From assembly GCA_964538345.1 (NCBI GenBank), contig CAZIFF010000011.1, positions 1 to 26,948 of the forward strand: 26,948 nt of DNA. The letters are read 5' to 3'. The position numbers were made by a program, and so were the translations under genes. The notes below the pieces were generated by a model that saw only the letters and a list, made by a program, of their open reading frames with translations, ran no database searches and was not told the DNA's origin. Below are positions 6,262-14,848 of the stretch, one piece after another; position 1 is the first letter of the stretch; each line of letters starts with the position of its first letter. This stretch comes from JAGOTN01 sp964538345 (GTDB taxonomy: Bacteria > Patescibacteriota > Minisyncoccia > Phycocordibacterales > JAACPR01).

Positions 6262-6291
6262 TTGTAGTGATTTTAGAAGACATGCTAGACT
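6262..6291 (+). promoter_or_regulatory. Promoter for argS
   Basis: TTGTAG (6262-6267), an 18-bp spacer and TAGACT (6286-6291) with an extended TG (TGC-TAGACT). The -10 ends 14 nt before the argS ATG, giving a leader of about 8 nt. Confidence 0.55.
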
Positions 6292-6305
6292 AGCGAAATA
6301 AGAAA

Positions 6306-8021
6306 ATGCAGGAAAAAATCAAAAATACTATAAATGATATTTTGACAGGAATGGGCTTGGAAAAGGTTAATTTTGTTGTTGAACATCCTGCTGATTTAGT
6401 AAATGGTGATTATTCAACAAATATTGCCATGGCTCTTGGAAAGAAGATTGGAAAAAATCCTCAAGAATTGGCAGAAGATGTTGTTGTGGCTTTGAAAAGT
6501 AGTTTGGGTGAGGAGTTTGAAAAAATAGAAGTGGCTGGTCCTGGTTTTATAAACTTTCATCTTTCAAATAAATTTTTTGAGCAAACTGTGCAAGATGTGG
6601 TGAATCAAGGAAAAAATTATGGACGCAACAGTAATTTAAATAATCAAAAAACAATTATTGAATTTACAGACCCAAATCCATTTAAAGTTTTTCATATCGG
6701 ACATTTGATGAGTAATATTATTGGAGAAACACTTTGCAGAATTGCAGAGTGGAATGGCGCTGAAGTGAAGCGTGCTGTTTATCAAGGTGATACAGGTATT
6801 CATGTTGCTAGAGCAGTGTGGGGAATGGTGCAAAACCGTGCGGGATTTCCTCATGATGAAGATCCACTTGATGTAAAAATTCGTTTTCTTGCAAACTCAT
6901 ATGCTTTTGGTTCACACGAATATGAAGCAGATGAAAGAGCCAAGAAAGAAATTGAAGTTACAAATAAAATGATTTTTGAGAAATCAAATCATGAGTTAAA
7001 TATTTATTATGAAAAGGGAAGAAAGTGGAGCTTGGAAGCATTTGAATTAATCTATAAAAGACTTGGAACTAAGTTTGATTTTTATTTTCTTGAAAGTGAA
7101 AGTGGAGAATTTGGAAAAAAAGTTGTTGAAGAAAATATTAAAAGTGGAATTTTCGAAGTTAGTGATGGTGCGACTGTGTATAAAGGAGAAAAACATGGCT
7201 TGCACACCAGGGTTTTTATAAACTCAATGGGTCTTCCAACTTATGAAGCTAAAGAGCTTGGGCTAGCGAAAATTAAATCTGATAATTATGAATATGAGAA
7301 ATCAATTGTTATTACTGGCAACGAGATAAACGAATATTTTAAGGTTTTGTTAAAAGTTATGGAAGAAGTTTTTCCAGATTTAGCAAAAAATACTGTTCAT
7401 GTTTCTCATGGAATGCTTCGATTGCCATCAGGGAAAATGAGTTCAAGAACTGGTGATGTTATTTCAGCAGAAAGTTTAATCGAGGAGGCGCGAGCAAAAG
7501 TTTTTGAAAAAATTTCTGAGCGAGATTATGATCAAACAATTAAAGAAGATGTCACAGAGAAAGTTGCTCTAGCTTCAATTCGTTATTCAATTTTAAAACA
7601 AGCTCCCGGAAAAGATATTATCTTTGATTTTGAAAAATCACTTTCTTTTGAAGGCGACTCAGGTCCATATCTTCAATACACAGCGACTCGCGCAAAATCA
7701 ATTTTGAAAAAAGCAGAATCAGAAGGAGTTGTTTTGGCTAGTGGGGCACAACCAGAAAACTGGCAAATAAAAAATATTGAAAAGATTCTGAATCGTTTTC
7801 CAGAAATTGTTGCTGAATCTTATGATGAACTTGCTCCACAAAAATTAATTACATACCTCACAGAGCTTTCAAGTGAATTTAATTCTTTTTATGCCAATGA
7901 ACAAATTATAGATAAAGATAATATGGGAACTTCTTATAAAGTGGGTATCACACAAGCTGTGCACACAATTTTAGAAAATGGTTTGGAAATTTTAGGTATA
8001 TCTTTGCCGGAGAAGATGTAG
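6306..8021 (+). CDS. argS: Arginyl-tRNA synthetase
   Basis: This 571-aa class I synthetase charges tRNA-Arg. The N-terminal ~100 residues form the Arg-specific domain. The HIGH motif is FHIGH (130-133), the KMSKS-like motif is GKMSSR (K377), and the C-terminal DALR anticodon-binding domain covers roughly the last 130 residues, with SIRYSILKQ and LTELSSEFNSFY. The flexible segment FTDPNPFKVFHIGH is typical of ArgRS. It has its own promoter with a very short leader and no Shine-Dalgarno. No hairpin terminator is visible before the next promoter at 8034, so some readthrough into the small orphan gene is possible. Confidence 0.96.
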   Translation: MQEKIKNTINDILTGMGLEKVNFVVEHPADLVNGDYSTNIAMALGKKIGKNPQELAEDVVVALKSSLGEEFEKIEVAGPGFINFHLSNKFFEQTVQDVVNQGKNYGRNSNLNNQKTIIEFTDPNPFKVFHIGHLMSNIIGETLCRIAEWNGAEVKRAVYQGDTGIHVARAVWGMVQNRAGFPHDEDPLDVKIRFLANSYAFGSHEYEADERAKKEIEVTNKMIFEKSNHELNIYYEKGRKWSLEAFELIYKRLGTKFDFYFLESESGEFGKKVVEENIKSGIFEVSDGATVYKGEKHGLHTRVFINSMGLPTYEAKELGLAKIKSDNYEYEKSIVITGNEINEYFKVLLKVMEEVFPDLAKNTVHVSHGMLRLPSGKMSSRTGDVISAESLIEEARAKVFEKISERDYDQTIKEDVTEKVALASIRYSILKQAPGKDIIFDFEKSLSFEGDSGPYLQYTATRAKSILKKAESEGVVLASGAQPENWQIKNIEKILNRFPEIVAESYDELAPQKLITYLTELSSEFNSFYANEQIIDKDNMGTSYKVGITQAVHTILENGLEILGISLPEKM

Positions 8022-8033
8022 GGTGAGTGGAGG

Positions 8034-8062
8034 TTGACACAGTGTGTTTTTGAGTGTAATTT
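8034..8062 (+). promoter_or_regulatory. Consensus-like promoter for the orphan gene at 8073
   Basis: TTGACA (8034-8039), a 17-bp spacer and TAATTT (8057-8062). The -10 ends 10 nt before the ATG at 8073, so the leader would be about 4 nt. The TTG of the -35 box also opens a longer reading frame, which is not the real start. Confidence 0.75.
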
Positions 8063-8072
8063 GTTTTTTGAA

Positions 8073-8456
8073 ATGAGTACTACTTTAATGCCTAAAAGAT
8101 TGTTCGTCTGCAAGGCTGGCGAATTCACCGAATTCTCAATTCTCTTGGATAAAACCTGGACAATGTTCAGGTTTTACCATAATCCAACTGAAAAGATGGT
8201 TTCCTGGATTGAGGATGATGTTGATTTCTTCCCCTTAGGGATCGAAATCCAAGATCTTCAATCTAGCGGGGATAAACTTCTTGCTTGTGTGAAGCTCATG
8301 GCTGCTGCAGAGGAAATGAACGTACGTTTTGAAGTTCTCTCTGAGCACTTTACTGAAGTCCCAGAGATAACCAAGAAGGATGAAAATCCTCCGCCTGTCA
8401 TGTCGCGATATTCAGAATGCTGCGAGCCCGGGAGAAAAAACCCTACAGAGTTTTAA
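8073..8456 (+). CDS. Orphan hypothetical protein, 127 aa
   Basis: No family is recognised. The protein is soluble, with a mixed alpha/beta-looking N-terminal ~90 residues (MPKRLFVCKAGEFTEF..., then MVSWIEDDVDFFPLGIEI) and a proline-rich tail (ENPPPVMSRYSECCEPG) ending in a short polar segment. A longer frame begins at the TTG of 8034, but that TTG is the promoter -35, so the ATG at 8073 is chosen; ATG 8088 is the next option. Codon use is richer in C-ending codons than argS and ileS on either side. With a private promoter and terminator it forms a closed single-gene unit between two synthetase genes. Confidence 0.62.
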   Translation: MSTTLMPKRLFVCKAGEFTEFSILLDKTWTMFRFYHNPTEKMVSWIEDDVDFFPLGIEIQDLQSSGDKLLACVKLMAAAEEMNVRFEVLSEHFTEVPEITKKDENPPPVMSRYSECCEPGRKNPTEF

Positions 8457-8461
8457 CTTCT

Positions 8462-8485
8462 GCGCCCCGTGGCGCTTTTTCTTTA
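8462..8485 (+). terminator. Intrinsic terminator of the orphan gene at 8073
   Basis: GCGCC (8462-8466) and GGCGC (8471-8475) pair around CCGT, followed by TTTTTCTTTA. It separates the orphan gene from the ileS promoter, which starts one base later. Confidence 0.85.
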
Positions 8486-8486
8486 A

Positions 8487-8515
8487 TTGAAACTAAAGCC
8501 CAAATGTCGTATGCT
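8487..8515 (+). promoter_or_regulatory. Promoter for ileS, giving a leaderless mRNA
   Basis: TTGAAA (8487-8492), a 17-bp spacer and TATGCT (8510-8515). The -10 ends 7 nt before the ATG at 8523, so transcription should begin at or next to the A of the start codon. This rules out the upstream in-frame TTG at 8487 as start. Confidence 0.75.
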
Positions 8516-8522
8516 CATAGCT

Positions 8523-11500
8523 ATGACAAATGAAGAAACTAATAAAAGCAACATAGCGCTTCGCGAGGAAAAAATTCTTGATTTTTGGCAAAAAAACGAG
8601 ATTTTTAAAAAATCTGTAGATAAAAATGCACCTAAAGGAGACTTTGTGTTTTTTGATGGTCCGCCTTTCGCAACAGGTTTGCCACATTATGGACACATTC
8701 TTCCTGGGACAATTAAAGATATAATCCCACGTTTTAAAACAATGCAAGGTTATAAAGTTGTGCGTCGCTGGGGTTGGGATACACATGGACTTCCAATTGA
8801 GAATTTAATTCAAAAAGAAAATGGATTAAAAACAAAACAAGATGTAGAGAATTTTGGAGTTAAAAATTTTAATGAAGCGGCGAAAGCAAGCGTGTTTCGT
8901 TATCTTGATGAATGGAAAAGAATAATTCCTCGCACAGGACGTTTTGTTGATTTTGACGACAACTACATCACAATGGATCCAAAGTTCATGCAAAGCGTGT
9001 GGTGGATGTGGAATTCTTTAAATAAAAAAGGTCTGGTGTATGAAGGATTTAAATCAATGCATCTTTCGCCTTTGCTTGAAACTGCGCTTTCAAACTTTGA
9101 AGTTAATCAAGCATATAAAGATATTACCGATCTTTCTGCTACTGCTAAATTTGAGTTAGCGGATGAGAAGGGGACTTTTGTTTTAGCTTGGACTACAACT
9201 CCTTGGACTCTTCCTGGAAATGTCGCGCTTGCGGTGAATAAGGATGTTGATTATGTGAAAATTGAATTGGAAAATTCAAAATACGTTTGCGCGAAAAATC
9301 TTGTCGATAAAGTTTTTGAAGGGAAAGAAGGTAAAATCGTTTCAGAATTTAAAGGCGAAGAATTAGTTGGAAAAAAATATACACCTCCTTTTGATTACTA
9401 CATCAATGATACAAATCTAGATAATAGGGAAAATGGTTGGAAAATTTATCATGGAGATTTTGTCACAACAGAAGACGGTACGGGAATTGTGCATATTGCA
9501 CCAGCTTTTGGTGAAGACGACTTGAATTTAGGAAAAGAAAATAATTTGCCTTTTGTTCAACACGTGAAAATGGATGGAAGAATTGTGCCAGAAGTAAAAG
9601 AGCTTGCAGGACTTCAAGCAAAACCAAAAGAAGATCCAACAAAAACTGATGTGGAAGTTGTAAAATATCTAGCTCACAAAGGCCTTCTTTTTGATAAGAA
9701 AAAATATACGCACTCATATCCTCATTGTTGGCGTACAGATGCACCGCTTTTAAACTACGCGATGTCTTCTTGGTATATAAAAGTTACAGATATAAAAGAT
9801 AAAATTGTTAAAGCAAATGAAAAAGTTCACTGGGTACCTGATTTTGTGGGTAGTGCACGTTTTGGAAATTGGTTGAAGGATGCGAAAGATTGGTCTGTTT
9901 CTCGTGCGAGATATTGGGGAACACCAATTCCAATTTGGAAATCAGAAGATGGATCAGAAATTTGTTTTATCGAAAACGCAGAAGAGTTGAAAGAAAAAAC
10001 AAAAAGTACAAATACTTTTGTAGTAATGCGTCATGGGGAATCAGATCATAATTTAGAAAACAGAATGTCTGATAGCAATAATTCGCCAAGTCATTTAACT
10101 CAAAAGGGAAAAGATGATATTGCAAAAACAATTGAAGGTTTAAGTAATCAAAAATTTGATTTAATTTATTCATCACCGCTTTATCGCACAAAAGAAACTG
10201 CAGAAATCGTGGCAGAAAAAATTGGCTTTCCAAAAGAGAATATCGTTTTTGATGAAAGACTAAAAGAAATTCAAACTGGTTTTGATGGTCGTCCAATTTC
10301 TGAATATAGAGATTATGTTCCAACATTGAAAGATAGATTTGAAAAATGCGCAGAAAATGCGGAGACAGTTTTGGATTTGAAGAAAAGAGTGGGGAATTTC
10401 TTGAAAGAAATCGATTCTAAAAATGAAGGAAAAAGAATTCTAATCGTGACCCATGAATATCCTGTTTGGACTCTTGTAGCTGCAAATAATGCATTAGATA
10501 AAGAACAAACAATAAAAATAAAAGAAACAGAAGAAGATTTTATTCAAACTGGAAAGACTTTAGAAATTGTTCCAAATAAGTTGCCGGTAAATGATAATTT
10601 CGAATTAGATTTGCATCGTCCTTATATCGATGAAGTGACATTTATGCAAAATGGAAAATTGATGCGCAGAATTAAAGATGTGTTCGATGGTTGGATTGAT
10701 TCTGGTTCTGTTCCTTATGCTTCAAATTATTATCCTTTGTCAAAAGATAGATTTGATCCTGAGCATGGAATTTTTAAAAAATCTAAAAATTTCCCAGCTG
10801 ATTTTATTGGTGAAGGAGTAGACCAAACTCGTGGGTGGTTTTATTCTTTACTTGTTTTAAACACTGCGCTTTTTGGAGAATCTCCTTATAAGAACGTGAT
10901 TGTGAATGGTTTAGTGCTCGCTGAAGATGGACGCAAAATGTCTAAGAGTTTAAATAATTATCCAGATTTAAATTTGGTTTTGGATAAATATGGTGCTGAT
11001 GCACTTAGATATTTTTTGATGGCGTCGCCAGCAGTGAAATCAGATGACGTGGCTTTTTCTGAAAAGGGAGTTGATGAGGTAATGAAAAAATTGATAATGC
11101 GTTTGGATAATGTCGTTTCATTTTATGAAATGTATAAAAAAGTTTCAGGTGATAAAGATTTTGATGGTAAAAGCAAAAATATTTTAGATATTTGGATTTT
11201 AGCTAAATTGCAAAAACTAAATTCTGAAGTTACAAAGTCATTAGAAAATTATGAGATCGATAGAGCTACAAGACCGTTTATGGATTTTGTTGATGATTTA
11301 TCTACTTGGTATATTCGTCGTTCACGAGATAGATTTAAAAATGAAGAATCAGAAGATGCGCGTTTTGCGGCTTCAACAACAAAAATTGTTTTGAAAAATT
11401 TATCAAAATTGATGGCGCCCGTAATTCCTTTTATTGCCGAAGATGTTTATCAAAAAGTTAGAAATGAAAATGATCCAGAAAGTGTGCATCTTGATACTTG

Positions 11501-12011
11501 GCCAACACAAGAAAAAATAGATGAAAAAATAATTTCTGAAATGGAAACTCTAAGAAATACTGTAACAATGGCGCTTGAAGAAAGAACAAAATCCGGAATA
11601 AAGGTGCGTCAACCACTTGCTTCTATTTCATTTAAAAATACTTCACTTCAAAATAAGGCTGATTTATTGGAAATTTTGAAAGACGAATTGAATATTAAAG
11701 AAATAAAATTCAATCCAGAACAAGAAAAAGAAATTGTCTTAGACATAAATTTAACAGAAGATTTGATATCAGAAGGCAACGCGAGAGAGGTTATAAGATT
11801 TATTCAACAGCTTAGAAAAAATGTAGGTTATCATCCTGATGATATTGTTTCTGTGATTATTTCTCCTGAAATTGAAAAAGAAATCAACAATTTTAAAGAT
11901 GAAATCTCAAAGACAGTTAGAGCAAAAGAAATTATTTTTGCTGAAAATGAAGGAGAAGAAATAAAGATTGCAGAGCAGTCTGTGAAAATAAAAATAGAGA
12001 AGGTATCATAG
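8523..12011 (+). CDS. ileS: Type II isoleucyl-tRNA synthetase with an inserted histidine-phosphatase domain
   Basis: From ATG 8523 this is 1162 aa and charges tRNA-Ile. HYGH is at 55-58 (GLPHYGHIL, the type II form shared with eukaryotes and archaea), the CP1 editing domain follows (TTTPWTLPGNVALAV; GTGIVHIAPAFGEDD), KMSKS is at 805-809, and the C-terminal anticodon domain includes YIRRSRDRF. Between YWGTPIPIW...ENAEELKE and DLHRPYID (D696), where family members normally have a short linker, about 195 residues form a complete histidine phosphatase: VVMRHGE (R503, H504), SSPLYRTKETAEIV, DERLKEI, and VTHEYP (H644). All catalytic residues of that branch are present. No stop or frame change separates the two parts, so one polypeptide is made. 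It heads an operon with recO, 4 bp downstream. Type II enzymes are commonly mupirocin-insensitive. Confidence 0.95.
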   Translation: MTNEETNKSNIALREEKILDFWQKNEIFKKSVDKNAPKGDFVFFDGPPFATGLPHYGHILPGTIKDIIPRFKTMQGYKVVRRWGWDTHGLPIENLIQKENGLKTKQDVENFGVKNFNEAAKASVFRYLDEWKRIIPRTGRFVDFDDNYITMDPKFMQSVWWMWNSLNKKGLVYEGFKSMHLSPLLETALSNFEVNQAYKDITDLSATAKFELADEKGTFVLAWTTTPWTLPGNVALAVNKDVDYVKIELENSKYVCAKNLVDKVFEGKEGKIVSEFKGEELVGKKYTPPFDYYINDTNLDNRENGWKIYHGDFVTTEDGTGIVHIAPAFGEDDLNLGKENNLPFVQHVKMDGRIVPEVKELAGLQAKPKEDPTKTDVEVVKYLAHKGLLFDKKKYTHSYPHCWRTDAPLLNYAMSSWYIKVTDIKDKIVKANEKVHWVPDFVGSARFGNWLKDAKDWSVSRARYWGTPIPIWKSEDGSEICFIENAEELKEKTKSTNTFVVMRHGESDHNLENRMSDSNNSPSHLTQKGKDDIAKTIEGLSNQKFDLIYSSPLYRTKETAEIVAEKIGFPKENIVFDERLKEIQTGFDGRPISEYRDYVPTLKDRFEKCAENAETVLDLKKRVGNFLKEIDSKNEGKRILIVTHEYPVWTLVAANNALDKEQTIKIKETEEDFIQTGKTLEIVPNKLPVNDNFELDLHRPYIDEVTFMQNGKLMRRIKDVFDGWIDSGSVPYASNYYPLSKDRFDPEHGIFKKSKNFPADFIGEGVDQTRGWFYSLLVLNTALFGESPYKNVIVNGLVLAEDGRKMSKSLNNYPDLNLVLDKYGADALRYFLMASPAVKSDDVAFSEKGVDEVMKKLIMRLDNVVSFYEMYKKVSGDKDFDGKSKNILDIWILAKLQKLNSEVTKSLENYEIDRATRPFMDFVDDLSTWYIRRSRDRFKNEESEDARFAASTTKIVLKNLSKLMAPVIPFIAEDVYQKVRNENDPESVHLDTWPTQEKIDEKIISEMETLRNTVTMALEERTKSGIKVRQPLASISFKNTSLQNKADLLEILKDELNIKEIKFNPEQEKEIVLDINLTEDLISEGNAREVIRFIQQLRKNVGYHPDDIVSVIISPEIEKEINNFKDEISKTVRAKEIIFAENEGEEIKIAEQSVKIKIEKVS

Positions 12012-12015
12012 TGAA

Positions 12016-12603
12016 ATGCATCACATCTACGAAACAGAGGCTTTTGTTTTAAGAAACGCACCACAAGCGGAAGCAGATGCTTTTATAACTTTATTTACAA
12101 AAGATTTAGGATTGATACGTGCAACCGCTCAAGGAATTAGATATGAAAAATCAAAATTGCGTTTTGCGATGCAAAATTTTTCTTATGCACATGTGTCTTT
12201 GGTGCGCGGAAAAGGAATGTGGCGACTCACAAACTCAACTCCCTTAGAAAATTTTTCTGCAAATATTTCTGAAACATCATTGTGTGTCATGGCCAGAATA
12301 TTTAAATTATTGGAAAGACTTTTGGCTGGTGAATCAGGAGATGAAAAACTTTTTAGTATTTTGTATTCAGGTATAAAATTTTTAGAGAAAAATCAAAATG
12401 AAGAAAAAGAAAAAATTGCAGACATTGAAGCTGTGATTGTTTTGAGAATTTTAAATCGTTTGGGATATGTTGGTCAAAGTGAAAAAATAAACTTTTTTGT
12501 TTTAAATGATGAGTGGGAAGGGGAAGTCTTTGAACAAATGAAAAAGGAGCGCCGTGAAGCACTCCGTGCGATTAATTCTGGCTTAAGAGAGAGCCAGCTT
12601 TAG
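12016..12603 (+). CDS. recO: DNA repair protein RecO
   Basis: This 195-aa protein resembles RecO, which helps load RecA onto SSB-covered DNA. The N-terminal OB-fold pattern is recognisable (HIYETEAFVLRNAPQAEADAFITLFTKDLGLIRATAQGIR, in short stretches), followed by a helical region with ILNRLGYV and the CPR-like end INSGLRESQL. It is shorter than typical RecO (about 240 aa), and the zinc-finger cysteines are absent. It follows ileS by 4 bp and has no promoter of its own. Its stop overlaps the stop of the convergent small gene by 3 nt. An inverted repeat CTGGCT/AGCCAG at its 3' end could aid termination but lacks a strong T tract. Confidence 0.85.
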   Translation: MHHIYETEAFVLRNAPQAEADAFITLFTKDLGLIRATAQGIRYEKSKLRFAMQNFSYAHVSLVRGKGMWRLTNSTPLENFSANISETSLCVMARIFKLLERLLAGESGDEKLFSILYSGIKFLEKNQNEEKEKIADIEAVIVLRILNRLGYVGQSEKINFFVLNDEWEGEVFEQMKKERREALRAINSGLRESQL

Positions 12604-12806
12604 CCAGAAATATCCCATGAAATTGGGTGTGGATTTGCTTGTTCATCACGAACAAATGTGAACTTTGTTTGGTGTTGGTCATCGACCAACACTTCTGCTA
12701 AGGGAGTGTTTTCTGGTGTTAATTTTCTTCTTCTGGGGAATCCATTAAACAATTCTTGAACTTCGAATGAACCGGTCTCTTCGATATCTGGTGATTTTTT
12801 GGGCAT
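12600..12806 (-). CDS. Small orphan protein, 68 aa
   Basis: No family is recognised. The protein is short, polar and acidic (MPKKSPDIEETGSFEV..., PRRRKLTPENTPLAEVLVDD, ending in SWDISG) with no membrane helix. AAAGG (minus strand) lies 7-8 nt before the ATG, a credible Shine-Dalgarno that supports translation. It is convergent with recO and its stop overlaps the recO stop. Two perfect short inverted repeats fall inside the frame (TTGTTC/GAACAA near 12640-12656; GTGTTGGTC/GACCAACAC at 12672-12692), which is unusual in so small a gene. The existence of the gene is moderately supported; its function is unknown. Confidence 0.5.
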   Translation of the reverse strand: MPKKSPDIEETGSFEVQELFNGFPRRRKLTPENTPLAEVLVDDQHQTKFTFVRDEQANPHPISWDISG

Positions 12807-12882
12807 AGTAAGACCTTTCTCATATTCAATTTAATCACCACTATTTTGTGCTTGCAATATTCTAGCTGTTTAAAACGCGTGT

Positions 12883-12888
12883 TATAAT
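12883..12888 (+). promoter_or_regulatory. -10 box for the surface-protein gene
   Basis: A perfect TATAAT ends 7 nt before the ATG at 12896, predicting a leaderless mRNA. No good -35 is seen at the expected distance. The TTG at 12890 is too close to the -10 box to serve as the start. Confidence 0.65.
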
Positions 12889-12895
12889 TTTGCCA

Positions 12896-14824
12896 ATGAA
12901 TGACCCATTAGATTTGAGCAATCAAAATCAAAGTCCGAATGATAATATGAATCATTTGAAAAAGCTTCAAGAAAAGCTTTATTCTCCTAATACTCAATTT
13001 CAGATAAGATCTCGTCAAAAATTAAATAGGCAAGTTGGTGAAGATGTTCCAAAAGGTTGGGGAATGGAAGAGGGCGATAGTTTTGCTAATTCTTTAGAAA
13101 AGAAGGGTTTGTCTGTTTTTGCAAAAATGACTATTTTTGCTTTTGTATTTTTTATCGGAGCATTGAGTTTTGCTTTCTATAAATTTGGCGGCAATAATCA
13201 ATTCATTTCTTCAAACAATGTTGAGGTTTCTATTGTTGGTCCGGTGGCAATTGGCGGAGGAGAAGAATTATCTTTAGATATTATTGTTGAAAATCGACAC
13301 AATTTTTCAATCAATACAGTTGATTTAGTTATCGAATATCCAGAGGGCACAAAATTATCTGGAGATTTAAAAACTGATTTATCTAGAGTGCGCGAAGGTT
13401 TGGGAGATATTCCAGCAAATTCAATTGTGAAAAAAACATATTCATCGGCTTTGTTTGGTGAGGAAGGAGAGAATAAAGAAATTAATGCACGAGTTGAATA
13501 TCGGATTCCAAATTCAAATGCAATTTTTGAGAGTAAAAAGAATTTTAGTTTAGCTCTGCAATCTTCTCCTGTTCGCTTGGTGGTGGATACTGTAAAAGAA
13601 ACTACTTCTGGGCAAGAGTTGGAATTTGATGTTAATGTTTCTTCTAATTCAAATAGCGATTTAAATAATGTAACAATTAAAGTTGATTATCCATTTGGCT
13701 TTGCTTTCTCTGATTCAACTATCAGACCAACTTCTGGAAATGATACTTGGATTTTTGAAAAAATGACTCCACAAGAATCTAAGACTTTCACTGTGAGAGG
13801 TATTTTGTCTGGACAAAATAATGAAGAGAGAGTTTTTAAGTGGTCTGCAGGCACCGCAGATGTTGTCTTTGCTAATATTCCAAAATCAATCACATTAATT
13901 CGTCCGTTCTTGGCTTTAGATATTTCTATTGATGGCGATTTTGAAATCGATCTTGTGCGACAAGGTGCAAATCAAATCAATGGTCGTTTAACTTATACAA
14001 ACAACACCGGTGCGGCTATTAGCGATGCAGAAATAACTTTAAAACTAGATGGGGAAGCGTTAGAGGATTCTAGTGTAATTGTTCCGGGTGGATTCTTTAA
14101 TTCATCCGACAATACAATCACTTGGAACAAAACTACAAATTCAGAATTGTTTTCAGAAATTGCTATAAATAAAACAGACACTTTAACTTTTAATTTCAAA
14201 ACAAAACCACTCGCAACAAGACAGGCCGTTTATAAGAATCCAGAAATTATTTTGAATGCAACTATAAAGGGCCGTCGTCTTTCAGAAGATGAAGTTCCTG
14301 AAGATATTGAAGTGCAAGCAGTTAAAAGAATAAAAATTGTTTCAGATGTTGTGCTTTCTGCTTTGACTTCATATAAGAGTGATTCATTTACAAATTCAGG
14401 TCCAATTCCTCCGCAAGTAGAAAAAGAAACCACTTACACTCTTACGCTAAATCTAACTAACTCTTCAAACTCAATTGAAAGAGGAAAATTTAAAGCGACA
14501 TTGCCACCTTATGTTCGTTGGAATAATAATTTTTCACCAAGTTCAGAGAAAGTATCTTTTGAACCAATTTCCAGAACAGTTGAATGGGAATTAGGAGATA
14601 TTAGAGAGCATGCTGGTTTTATAGATCCAGCAAGAACTGTTGCAATACAGCTCGCTCTTACGCCTTCAGCTAGTCAATTAGGAGAATCGCCAGCTCTTTT
14701 GTTGAATCCAATGTTCACAGGATTTGATACTTTTACACAAACTGAAATTGAATTAGCCATAGATAAACCAACAACTGATTTGGGCCGTGGGGCAGATCCT
14801 GATGCTGGTAAAGTTGTGCAGTAA
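12896..14824 (+). CDS. Single-pass membrane-anchored surface protein with beta-sandwich repeats
   Basis: This is a 642-aa protein of unknown role. The N-terminal ~85 residues are polar and rich in Asn and Gln, and would be cytoplasmic. One hydrophobic helix (about residues 78-98, FAKMTIFAFVFFIGALSFAFY) anchors it. The remaining ~540 residues are Ser/Thr/Asn-rich beta-type sequence with several DUF11/CARDB-like units (for example SLDIIVENRHNF, FDVNVSSNSNSDLNNVTI, LTLNLTNSSNS). It is probably exported with its C-terminus outside, as a structural or adhesive surface protein. It has its own promoter and overlaps the promoter of glyS at its 3' end. There is no cell-wall sorting motif. The family assignment is by pattern only. 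Confidence 0.75.
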   Translation: MNDPLDLSNQNQSPNDNMNHLKKLQEKLYSPNTQFQIRSRQKLNRQVGEDVPKGWGMEEGDSFANSLEKKGLSVFAKMTIFAFVFFIGALSFAFYKFGGNNQFISSNNVEVSIVGPVAIGGGEELSLDIIVENRHNFSINTVDLVIEYPEGTKLSGDLKTDLSRVREGLGDIPANSIVKKTYSSALFGEEGENKEINARVEYRIPNSNAIFESKKNFSLALQSSPVRLVVDTVKETTSGQELEFDVNVSSNSNSDLNNVTIKVDYPFGFAFSDSTIRPTSGNDTWIFEKMTPQESKTFTVRGILSGQNNEERVFKWSAGTADVVFANIPKSITLIRPFLALDISIDGDFEIDLVRQGANQINGRLTYTNNTGAAISDAEITLKLDGEALEDSSVIVPGGFFNSSDNTITWNKTTNSELFSEIAINKTDTLTFNFKTKPLATRQAVYKNPEIILNATIKGRRLSEDEVPEDIEVQAVKRIKIVSDVVLSALTSYKSDSFTNSGPIPPQVEKETTYTLTLNLTNSSNSIERGKFKATLPPYVRWNNNFSPSSEKVSFEPISRTVEWELGDIREHAGFIDPARTVAIQLALTPSASQLGESPALLLNPMFTGFDTFTQTEIELAIDKPTTDLGRGADPDAGKVVQ

Positions 14825-14841
14825 TAAAAGTAGTGTAATAT
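14814..14841 (+). promoter_or_regulatory. Promoter for glyS, giving a leaderless mRNA
   Basis: TTGTGC (14814-14819), a 16-bp spacer and TAATAT (14836-14841). The -10 ends 7 nt before the ATG at 14849. The -35 lies within the last codons of the preceding gene. Confidence 0.65.
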
Positions 14842-14848
14842 TCCTCGT

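Noticed and set aside
8034..8072. TTG start extending the 8073 gene by 13 codons
   Set aside because: The TTG is the first three bases of a perfect TTGACA -35 box with a matching -10 downstream; the ATG at 8073 fits the promoter.
8487..8522. TTG start extending ileS by 12 codons
   Set aside because: It is the -35 box (TTGAAA) of the ileS promoter, and the added residues have no match to IleRS N-termini.
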